From JAUVIB01 sp964424545 (GTDB taxonomy: Bacteria > Calditrichota > Calditrichia > Calditrichales > Calditrichaceae), in contig CAYRJN010000063.1 in assembly GCA_964424545.1 (NCBI GenBank), forward strand, positions 1 to 18,500: 18,500 nucleotides of DNA, written 5' to 3'. Made by a program: the position numbers and the translations under genes. Below the pieces are notes generated by a model. The model made no database searches. It saw only the letters and a list, made by a program, of their open reading frames with translations, and was not told where the DNA came from. Each line of letters starts with the position of its first letter. Within the stretch, counting starts at the first letter, position 1. Shown in pieces: positions 7,842 through 13,760 of the stretch.

Positions 7842-8333
7842 ATGCACGAAATTATACATTTTGACCAAATTGAGAATTTTGTTAAAGATCTACGTAAGAA
7901 ATCCGATATAACCATTGCATTTACAAACGGTTGTTTCGACGTATTGCACCGCGGACACGTACATTATCTGGAATCGGCGAAAGAACCGGCTGATATATTA
8001 ATTGTCGGTTTAAATTCGGATCGTTCGGTGAAAGGATTAAAAGGCGAAGACCGGCCTTATGTTAATGAAGACGATCGGGCTTATATATTATCACGCCTTG
8101 AGGCGGTGGATGTTGTCGTTATTTTTGACGATGATACCCCCATCGAACTTTTAAAACGGGTCAGACCCGACCTTTTAATAAAAGGCGGCGATTATCGCGT
8201 CGATCAAGTAGTTGGAAGAGAATTGGTGGAAAGCTTTGGCGGTAAAGTATACGTTGCGCCGCTTGTCAAAGGGTTATCTTCCACTAATTTAATTACTAAA
8301 ATACAGAATGAAAAAAGAGGTAATACACCTTGA
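7842..8333 (+). CDS. hldE (C-terminal-domain type): D-glycero-beta-D-manno-heptose 1-phosphate adenylyltransferase (RfaE domain II type)
   Basis: A 163-residue stand-alone nucleotidyltransferase equivalent to the C-terminal half of E. coli HldE (RfaE). It transfers AMP to heptose-1-phosphate to make ADP-heptose for the lipopolysaccharide inner core. Evidence: the cytidylyltransferase-like motif TNGCFDVLHRGHVHYL with the HxGH signature, GLNSDRSVKGLKGEDRP, RLEAVDVVVIFDDDTP, DLLIKGGDY and the C-terminal GLSSTNLI. The start is taken as ATG 7842, because AGGA at 7833-7836 sits 5 nt upstream; the GTG at 7830 overlaps that SD. The kinase half is not in this window and must be encoded elsewhere if the pathway is complete. 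The stop codon overlaps the TTG start of the lytic transglycosylase gene. Some short cytidylyltransferases look similar, but the motif set favours RfaE domain II. Confidence 0.88.
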   Translation: MHEIIHFDQIENFVKDLRKKSDITIAFTNGCFDVLHRGHVHYLESAKEPADILIVGLNSDRSVKGLKGEDRPYVNEDDRAYILSRLEAVDVVVIFDDDTPIELLKRVRPDLLIKGGDYRVDQVVGRELVESFGGKVYVAPLVKGLSSTNLITKIQNEKRGNTP

Positions 8334-10192
8334 AATATATCATATATTTTATTTTCGCAATAGTCATTGTATTATTATCCACATCCTGCCAAAAAGAGAG
8401 CGTTAAAAAAGAAATTGCCCGCTATCAATACATACCGGAGCATTTTCCCGAAGACCTTTGGGTGTCTGAAAATGTGCGTCAAAAATTGGATTCTTTATTT
8501 ATTTATCATCGGGAGGCGCAGAAAAAATTGGTTGAAGGCGATACGCTCGGCGCTGAAATTTATTTTAATTCCGCTTTTGCTTTAATGAGCGGTCTGACCG
8601 ATGAAGATTTGAATATGCTTCAGGAGTGGAGTGTGTACGATTCCACATTGCAGGAAATGAATCATGAGTACAATAAAATTTACAATCCGGTAGAAGATGA
8701 ACTTGAAGCGGAAGAAGTTAGACAGGATATCTCTCAATTGGAAGAGACGTTTTCAATTCCCGATTCCGTCCTTTTCGGCGATGCCGTAGTCGTTGATACA
8801 AGCGGTGAAATTCCTATTACTCTTAATAGGAAAGTACGGCTGGCAATGAAGTACTTTCAAACCAAAGGTAGACGCGTATTTACAAAATGGTTAGAAAACA
8901 GCGAACGATACCGTCAGATTGTTTATGATGTATTTGAAGAAGAAGGCGTTCCGCATGATCTATATTATCTCGCAATGATTGAAAGCGGGTTTAATCCGCA
9001 TGCTCGCTCCTATGCCCGTGCCGTGGGTATGTGGCAGTTTATCAGCGCAACGGGCAGATATTACGGTTTGCGTCATAACTGGTGGTTTGATGAAAGGCGA
9101 GACGTCTATAAAGCCAGCCGCGCCGCGGCAAAACATCTCTCCGATTTATATGATCGTTTCGGCGATTGGTATCTGGCGCTTGCCGGCTATAACTGCAATC
9201 CTAGAAAAGTCGAATATAATATGCGTCGTTACCATACGACCGATTTCTGGCAATTGAAACGATTGCCGAGGCAGACTCGCAATTATGTGCCGACATATCT
9301 CGCGGCAATGATTATCGCAAAGAATCCTGAAAAATTCGGTTTTTATGTTGAACCGAAGAAGCCGGTTGAAGTAGAGCCGGTGACGATTTCCGAATCGGTT
9401 GATCTTAATGTTATCGCCCAAATTGTAGATACCAGCTATGCGTATATCAAAGATATTAATCCTGCCGTGTTACGTTGGGTAACGCCTCCGGGCGTAAAAG
9501 ATTTTACGCTTTATGTTCCCAAAGGCAAAAAAAAGATTTTTGAACAAGAATACGCAAAAATTCCGGATGAGAAAAAGCGTTCGTGGGTAAGGCATCGCAT
9601 TCGCAGCGGTGAAACGCTATCCACGATTGCGCGAAAATATCATACGAATATTGCCGTCATTAAATCCACCAATCATTTGCGAAGCAGCCGCATCAGAGCG
9701 GGGCATTATTTGTTAATACCGGTTCCGCAGAACAAATATCATTACGCTTATCAAGATAATACCTATACCGGCAAAAGCAGAAAAAAACGTCGTTATAGCG
9801 CTAAAAAAATAACAAATGTTCCGGGGCATAAAAAAATTATTTATACGGTTAAACCGGGCGATACTTTGGGACAGATTGCCGAAGATTACAATACATCCGC
9901 CAGTAAAATCCGTCGCTGGAACGGCATCCGTTATGGAAAATACATCTATCCAAAGCAAAAACTGGCTATCTGGATTCCCGAAAAGGTAAGCTTGAACGAT
10001 AAAATTGTAAAAGAACACAGTAAACCGATCGTTAATTACAACAGCGGGGAATACTATACTGTTCGTAACGGCGATACATTATGGGATATCGCCAAAAAAT
10101 ACGGTTTAAGTATTAAGGAATTAAAAAATATAAATAATATGCGTAGCTCGCTGATTAAACCGGGCGATAAAATAAAAATATCCGATGAATAA
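8330..10192 (+). CDS. mltD: MltD-like membrane-bound lytic transglycosylase with three LysM repeats
   Basis: A 620-residue lipoprotein that cleaves the MurNAc-GlcNAc bond of peptidoglycan, yielding 1,6-anhydro ends. The start is TTG 8330, four nt inside hldE (TTGA overlap), with AGAGG 9 nt upstream. The signal segment ends in LLSTSC (Cys20), a plausible lipidation site. A charged region (about 40-150) precedes the SLT domain (about 200-340) with the catalytic E218 in AMIESGFNP, then GMWQFISATGRYYGL, LAGYNCNP and TRNYVPTYLAA. Three LysM peptidoglycan-binding repeats follow, starting near residues 422 (RSGETLSTIA), 503 (KPGDTLGQIA) and 576 (RNGDTLWDIA), with a basic linker between the first two. 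Length and domain order match MltD of Gram-negative FCB bacteria. Pairing with a heptose-synthesis gene puts both in outer-envelope building and fits an organism with an outer membrane. Confidence 0.93.
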   Translation: MKYIIYFIFAIVIVLLSTSCQKESVKKEIARYQYIPEHFPEDLWVSENVRQKLDSLFIYHREAQKKLVEGDTLGAEIYFNSAFALMSGLTDEDLNMLQEWSVYDSTLQEMNHEYNKIYNPVEDELEAEEVRQDISQLEETFSIPDSVLFGDAVVVDTSGEIPITLNRKVRLAMKYFQTKGRRVFTKWLENSERYRQIVYDVFEEEGVPHDLYYLAMIESGFNPHARSYARAVGMWQFISATGRYYGLRHNWWFDERRDVYKASRAAAKHLSDLYDRFGDWYLALAGYNCNPRKVEYNMRRYHTTDFWQLKRLPRQTRNYVPTYLAAMIIAKNPEKFGFYVEPKKPVEVEPVTISESVDLNVIAQIVDTSYAYIKDINPAVLRWVTPPGVKDFTLYVPKGKKKIFEQEYAKIPDEKKRSWVRHRIRSGETLSTIARKYHTNIAVIKSTNHLRSSRIRAGHYLLIPVPQNKYHYAYQDNTYTGKSRKKRRYSAKKITNVPGHKKIIYTVKPGDTLGQIAEDYNTSASKIRRWNGIRYGKYIYPKQKLAIWIPEKVSLNDKIVKEHSKPIVNYNSGEYYTVRNGDTLWDIAKKYGLSIKELKNINNMRSSLIKPGDKIKISDE

Positions 10193-10426
10193 AGAATGTT
10201 TGACTTTTAAGGCCATTATTAGTAAACTCGCAAGATTTATTTAATTATTGGAGAACATAACGCGCCAAGGTAATTGATGATCAGAGCAGGCTTAATCAAA
10301 ATGTCATTGTCCGATTATATCGAAGAATAAAAGTATTTACAATTAATGAAATGCAAGAATTGACAATTTTTCAAAAAAATAAAGAAAATGTTTGAAATAT
10401 GAAATTATTTTGAAATTTCTATACTA
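10193..10426 (+). other. Non-coding leader region before the TPR gene
   Basis: This 234-nt AT-rich gap holds a candidate promoter near 10200-10228 and a possible 17-codon ORF (ATG 10277 to TAA 10330, with AAGG 6 nt upstream). A TTGACA at 10360-10365 has no convincing -10 partner. I see no terminator hairpin for the preceding gene and no known riboswitch or RNA signature. Confidence 0.4.
10200..10228 (+). promoter_or_regulatory. Candidate sigma70-like promoter for the TPR gene
   Basis: TTGACT (10200-10205) and TAAACT (10223-10228) are separated by 17 nt. The -35 is good, the -10 matches four of six consensus positions. A transcript would start near 10235 and leave a leader of roughly 190 nt. 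AT-rich sequence makes chance matches likely. Confidence 0.35.
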
Positions 10427-11143
10427 TTGAGTACTCGGGTAAAGGGGGATGTTATCGGTAAAGTTTGTAAGAAATGTTCTGCAGTAAATGTTGATTCGGC
10501 AAAGTTTTGCGTAAACTGCGGCAGTCCGTTGGATTCGGAATTCAGTAAGGGCGGATTGAGTAAAAAATCTTATATGGTAATCGGTTCAGCTTTTGTTATC
10601 GCCGTGTTGATCGTGGCGCTCATACAGACGGTTAATAACCGCGCTTTGGAGCAAAAAAGAATTGCAGGCGCTAATAAGGCCGCAATGAGTCAAAAACAGA
10701 TGTCGGAGGAAACAAAGCGGCTGCATGATAAGATAATGTCTCTTGAAGCGGAAGCGGCGCAAAATCCGCATGACGTTACCAAAATGACGGAACTCGCCAA
10801 TAGTTATTTTGATATCGGCAATTTTGGCAGGGCTATAAAATATTATGAGAAGGTCTTAACAATCACGCCGGACAATCCTAATATTTTAATTGATACGGGA
10901 GTGTGTTATTTTAATCTTTCTAAAAACGATTCGGCGATTCTATATCTTAATAAGGCGCTGTCGGTTGAGCCCGAACATAAGCAGGGATTGTATAATTTGG
11001 GAATTATATACTACAATATGAAAAATACCGCTAAAGCGGTAACGGTTTGGAAAAAATTAATACGGATACACGGCAATTCGCGAGAAGCGGATAACGCCCG
11101 TAAATTTATAGAACAGATTAGTAAACAATCTAAATCATTATAA
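10427..11143 (+). CDS. Zinc-ribbon, single-TM, TPR-repeat protein
   Basis: A 238-residue protein. A double-CxxC zinc ribbon lies at about residues 14-34 (VCKKC, then FCVNCGSPL), one transmembrane helix at about 50-70, a charged helical linker at about 72-110, and about three TPR repeats at about 115-225 (ELANSYFDIGNFGRAIKYYEKVL, then CYFNLSKNDSAILYLNKALS, then LGIIYYNMKNTAKAVTVWKKL in consecutive order). TPRs are protein-protein scaffolds, so a membrane-tethered adaptor is likely; no specific partner can be named. The only start codon before the zinc ribbon in this frame is TTG 10427, as the frame is closed by TGA at 10400. It lacks an SD, while a purine tract AAAGGGGG lies inside the gene at 10441-10448. 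The start is therefore uncertain. The mS38-like gene follows after 17 nt. Confidence 0.72.
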   Translation: MSTRVKGDVIGKVCKKCSAVNVDSAKFCVNCGSPLDSEFSKGGLSKKSYMVIGSAFVIAVLIVALIQTVNNRALEQKRIAGANKAAMSQKQMSEETKRLHDKIMSLEAEAAQNPHDVTKMTELANSYFDIGNFGRAIKYYEKVLTITPDNPNILIDTGVCYFNLSKNDSAILYLNKALSVEPEHKQGLYNLGIIYYNMKNTAKAVTVWKKLIRIHGNSREADNARKFIEQISKQSKSL

Positions 11144-11147
11144 TCTT

Positions 11148-11152
11148 GGAGG
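11148..11152 (+). promoter_or_regulatory. Consensus SD of the mS38-like gene
   Basis: GGAGG lies 8 nt before ATG 11161. It confirms a very short gene as real and shows that SD-driven initiation is used in this genome. Confidence 0.85.
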
Positions 11153-11160
11153 TTTAATAC

Positions 11161-11256
11161 ATGCCCAGTGGTAAAAAAAGAAAACGTGCGAAGATGGCGA
11201 CCCATAAAAGGAAAAAACGTTTAAGGAAGAACCGTCATAAAAAGAAAAACCGCTAA
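11161..11256 (+). CDS. AURKAIP1/COX24 (mS38-like) small basic protein
   Basis: A 31-residue protein beginning MPSGKKRKR and ending HKKKNR. Eighteen residues are Lys or Arg and two are His. The core KRKRAKMATHKRKKRLRKNR fits the COX24/AURKAIP1 family signature. That family includes mitochondrial ribosomal protein mS38 and the actinobacterial small-subunit protein bS22, and very similar 30-36-residue proteins are annotated in Bacteroidota-related genomes. By family it is expected to sit in the RNA of the ribosomal small subunit, but ribosome association in this lineage is inferred. The gene has a perfect SD (GGAGG, 8-nt spacing), lies 17 nt after the TPR gene, and is followed 9 nt later by a strong hairpin. 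Many gene finders would miss it because of its size. Confidence 0.82.
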   Translation: MPSGKKRKRAKMATHKRKKRLRKNRHKKKNR

Positions 11257-11265
11257 ATCACTATG

Positions 11266-11289
11266 AAAGGAGGCGCTAATGCCTCCTTT
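11266..11289 (+). promoter_or_regulatory. Hairpin with SD/anti-SD arms in the xseA leader (alternatively a terminator)
   Basis: AAAGGAGGC (11266-11274) pairs perfectly with GCCTCCTTT (11281-11289) around a 6-nt loop. The 5' arm is a full consensus SD and the 3' arm copies the CCTCCTTT found at the 3' end of most bacterial 16S rRNAs. The trailing sequence, AAATTTTATT, is an interrupted T-tract, so a weak intrinsic terminator for the mS38-like gene remains possible. Location before xseA and after a short gene allows attenuation or translational control. Confidence 0.7.
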
Positions 11290-11311
11290 AAATTTTATTG
11301 TGGTTATCTAA
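11279..11311 (+). CDS. Possible 10-codon leader ORF coupled to xseA
   Basis: ATG 11279 starts a reading frame encoding MPPLNFIVVI and ends at TAA 11309-11311. Its SD, AGGAGG (11268-11273), is 5 nt upstream and lies in the 5' arm of the hairpin, while its own first codons form the 3' arm. Its stop shares an A with the xseA ATG (TAATG), the same junction type as recJ/rodZ. The xseA start has no clear SD of its own, so translation could reach it by termination-reinitiation. The peptide itself probably has no function. Expression is not demonstrated. Confidence 0.45.
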   Translation: MPPLNFIVVI

Positions 11312-12522
11312 TGCAGGAAACTCAAATATATTCAGTTAGCGAAGTCAACCGCGCCGTAAAAATGCTTTTGGAAGAAGCCTTTCCGCTAATCTGGGTGGAA
11401 GGTGAAATTTCCAATTTCAAAGCACACTACTCAGGGCATTACTATTTCAGTCTAAAAGACGAAAACGCCCAAATTTCCGCTGTTATTTGGAAATCCCGAT
11501 TGTATAACATCCCTTATGATTTTGAAGACGGCATGCTAATCCGTGCATTCGGCAATATTCGCGTTTATGAAAAAACGGGACGGTATCAGTTGGATATTAT
11601 TCGGGTTGAACCGGCCGGTATCGGTATGTTGCAACAAGAATTTGAAAAATTAAAACAAAAATTAAGCGCCGAAGGTTTATTTGACGAACGTTATAAAAAG
11701 CCTTTACCCCCATTCCCCGTTTCCATAGGCGTTATAACCTCTTCTACGGGCGCTGCGGTGAGAGATATTATCAATGTTTTGCAGCGTCGCGCTCCGAATG
11801 TGGAAATTGTTATACGTTCCGCTCAGGTTCAGGGAGAGGCGGCCGCAAAAGATATTGCGGAGGCCGTCAAAGAATTAAATCGTTATAAAAAAGTAGATTT
11901 ACTTATTTTAGGACGAGGGGGCGGTTCTATGGAAGATTTGTGGCCGTTTAATGAAGAGGTCGTCGCTCGAGCTATTTTTGAATCCAAAATTCCCGTCATT
12001 TCAGCGGTTGGCCATGAAATTGATTTTACCATAGCCGATTTTGTCGCCGATTTGCGCGCCCCGACGCCCTCGGCCGCGGCAGAAATGGCCGTCCCTGATT
12101 ATATGGAAGTGCAAAAAGATATTCGTTATAAATATAGTCGTATCTATTCGCTGTTAAGTAATAAAATCGCTTACTTACAAGAGCGTATTAGTGCGCTTCA
12201 AAAAAGCTACGGATTAAACCGTCCCGTTGATTATATTCGACAATACGCTCTGCAAGTGGATGAATTGAATGTTAATCTCCAACGACAGATTAATTTACTA
12301 TTGCAAGAAAAAAGAGAACAAGCAGAGCGATTTTCTTTACGTTTGAAAGGTTTAAATCATAAAGCTATTCTTGCCAGAGGATATTCGATTAGTTTTATAA
12401 ATAATAAAGTTGTAAAAAGTATTCGTTCCATAAATAAGGGACAAGAACTTGTAACGGAGGTTTTCGACGGAAAAATTTACAGCGCCGTTAACAATGTAAA
12501 GGAAAAGGATAAAAATGGCTAA
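11311..12522 (+). CDS. xseA: Exodeoxyribonuclease VII large subunit
   Basis: A 403-residue protein from ATG 11311, close to the family norm. With XseB it forms exonuclease VII, which degrades single-stranded DNA from both ends into short oligonucleotides in the cytoplasm. The N-terminal OB fold (about 1-100) begins with QIYSVSEVNRAVK and contains LIWVEGEISNFK and SGHYYFSLKD. The catalytic core follows with GVITSSTGAAVRDI (from residue 140), LLILGRGGGSMEDLWPFN, SAVGHEIDFTIAD with H235, and RAPTPSAAAE. A long coiled-coil segment and a C-terminal RGYSI motif complete the family. An in-frame ATG at 11263 would add 16 residues unlike any XseA N-terminus and run through the hairpin, so 11311 is preferred. 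The 3' end overlaps xseB by 8 nt, as expected for two subunits made together. Confidence 0.94.
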   Translation: MQETQIYSVSEVNRAVKMLLEEAFPLIWVEGEISNFKAHYSGHYYFSLKDENAQISAVIWKSRLYNIPYDFEDGMLIRAFGNIRVYEKTGRYQLDIIRVEPAGIGMLQQEFEKLKQKLSAEGLFDERYKKPLPPFPVSIGVITSSTGAAVRDIINVLQRRAPNVEIVIRSAQVQGEAAAKDIAEAVKELNRYKKVDLLILGRGGGSMEDLWPFNEEVVARAIFESKIPVISAVGHEIDFTIADFVADLRAPTPSAAAEMAVPDYMEVQKDIRYKYSRIYSLLSNKIAYLQERISALQKSYGLNRPVDYIRQYALQVDELNVNLQRQINLLLQEKREQAERFSLRLKGLNHKAILARGYSISFINNKVVKSIRSINKGQELVTEVFDGKIYSAVNNVKEKDKNG

Positions 12523-12736
12523 AACCATGACTTTCGAAGAAGCCTTGAAACGGCTCGAAGAAATTGTCTCCGAATTGGAAAAGGGAGATATTCCGCTTGA
12601 TAAAAGCATAAAAACTTTTGAAGAAGGAACAAAACTTGTTGATTTTTGTCTTTCAAAATTGGATAACGCCGAGAAAAAGATTAAAAAACTTGTGAAAAAC
12701 GATTCCGGCAGATTAACTGTTGAAGATTTTGACTGA
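12515..12736 (+). CDS. xseB: Exodeoxyribonuclease VII small subunit
   Basis: A 73-residue protein of family-typical length. The conserved start MTFEEALKRLEEIVSELEKGD and the middle PLDKSIKTFEEGTKL are diagnostic of XseB, which binds in several copies along the XseA coiled coil. AGGA lies 5 nt before ATG 12515, inside the xseA end. The C-terminus carries the usual Lys-rich helix. nadK follows after 32 nt. Confidence 0.95.
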   Translation: MAKTMTFEEALKRLEEIVSELEKGDIPLDKSIKTFEEGTKLVDFCLSKLDNAEKKIKKLVKNDSGRLTVEDFD

Positions 12737-12742
12737 TAACAT

Positions 12743-12757
12743 TGCAATGATATTGCA
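12743..12757 (+). repeat. Short perfect inverted repeat before nadK
   Basis: TGCAAT and ATTGCA are separated by GAT, 11 nt before the nadK ATG. As RNA it could make a small stem with a 3-nt loop that crowds the nadK start; as DNA it could be a protein site. It is short enough to arise by chance. Confidence 0.35.
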
Positions 12758-12768
12758 GAGCTAAAAAA

Positions 12769-13701
12769 ATGAATAGAAAAATTATCGCCATAGTCGTTCA
12801 TCCGCGAAAAGTGCAAGTGGTTGACCCGCTTAATGAAATTGATAATTGGATCAGCAAAGAAAATCCTCATGCCGAATTTTTATTGTTTGCTTACGGTTCT
12901 CGTTATGTTAAAAAAAACTATATTAATTTAGAATTCTCGACTTTGGAAGAAATTATTGAAAAAGCCGATATGGTGCTAACGCTTGGGGGGGACGGTTCGA
13001 TTTTGCGCATTGTACATGCCGTCGCCGAACGCGAAATACCCATTATGGGCGTTAATATGGGCGGTCTCGGTTTTCTTGCCGATACTGCTCCCGAATCCCT
13101 AATCGGTCATCTAAAAGCCTTTCTTTCCGATAACTATATCATTGAAGGCCGCACATTGATGAAAGCCCGCTGTATTGCGGACGAGCACGATTTTTACGCG
13201 TTGAATGATATCGTGTTTGATAAAGCCGGATTCTCTCGCGTAATTGAAATACAGGTTTCGGTTAATGAACAATTGTTAAATTCCTATATATCCGATGCGC
13301 TGATTTTGTCTACGCCTACCGGTTCCACGGGCTATTCAATGTCTGCCGGGGGGCCGATTGTTATACCATTGACTGAGGTATTCGTTATTAATCCCATTTG
13401 TCCCCATTCGCTTACCAATCGTCCTGTTATTGTGCCCGACAAAAGTATTTTAACGGTAAAAGTATTTACCGAATTTCACGAAATCAATGTGTTCTGTGAT
13501 GGACAGATGGAAGGCAATTATGCCAGCGGCGTAACCTTTGAAGTTTCAAAAGCCGATTTTAAGGCAAATTTTATCAAATTAAAAAACAACAGTTTCTATG
13601 ATACTTTACGAACAAAATTTCACTGGGGAGAAGATTTTAGAGATAAGCGGCGCTGGTCTTATAATGATAATTCCCATCGAAAGTCTGATAATCGGGAGTG
13701 A
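12769..13701 (+). CDS. nadK: NAD kinase (ATP:NAD 2'-phosphotransferase)
   Basis: A 310-residue cytoplasmic enzyme that makes NADP from NAD. The signature GGDGS lies at residues 73-77 (in LTLGGDGSILR), followed by MGVNMGGLGFLAD, LNDIVFDKAG (the conserved Asn-acidic pair), and STPTGSTGYSMSAGGPIV. The later PICPHSLTNRPVIVP stretch is also conserved. The family ending TLRTKFHWGEDFR is followed by about 18 basic, Asn/Ser-rich residues of no obvious function. The start ATG 12769 has only a weak SD and lies 11 nt after a small inverted repeat. It follows xseA-xseB closely and is probably the last gene of that transcript. The gene ends just before a hairpin shared with the convergent minus-strand unit. 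Confidence 0.95.
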   Translation: MNRKIIAIVVHPRKVQVVDPLNEIDNWISKENPHAEFLLFAYGSRYVKKNYINLEFSTLEEIIEKADMVLTLGGDGSILRIVHAVAEREIPIMGVNMGGLGFLADTAPESLIGHLKAFLSDNYIIEGRTLMKARCIADEHDFYALNDIVFDKAGFSRVIEIQVSVNEQLLNSYISDALILSTPTGSTGYSMSAGGPIVIPLTEVFVINPICPHSLTNRPVIVPDKSILTVKVFTEFHEINVFCDGQMEGNYASGVTFEVSKADFKANFIKLKNNSFYDTLRTKFHWGEDFRDKRRWSYNDNSHRKSDNRE

Positions 13702-13717
13702 ATAATTAAAAAATTAG

Positions 13718-13752
13718 AAAGGCGGATGGAAAATGAAATTCTATCCGCCTTT
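13718..13752 (-). terminator. Intrinsic terminator hairpin between convergent units
   Basis: A 14-bp stem (13718-13731 with 13739-13752, one G-U pair) and a 7-nt loop lie between the 3' ends of nadK and the GWxTD gene. Read on the minus strand it is followed by TTTCTAATTTTTT, a good T-tract, so it most clearly ends the smc-GWxTD transcript. The plus-strand tail (AACGTTTATT) is poorer, but the stem could still help stop the nadK transcript. Confidence 0.85.
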
Positions 13753-13760
13753 AACGTTTA

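Noticed and set aside
10360..10365. TTGACA as a second promoter for the TPR gene
   Set aside because: Only A-rich sequence without a -10 match lies 16-18 nt downstream, and TATACT at 10420-10425 is too far away.
11139..11144. Perfect TATAAT as a promoter for the mS38-like gene
   Set aside because: No -35 at a suitable distance (GATTAG at 17 nt), and initiation near 11151 would remove the gene's own SD.
11263..11310. ATG at 11263 as the xseA start
   Set aside because: It has no SD, would translate through the hairpin and add 16 residues unlike XseA; family homology begins after ATG 11311.
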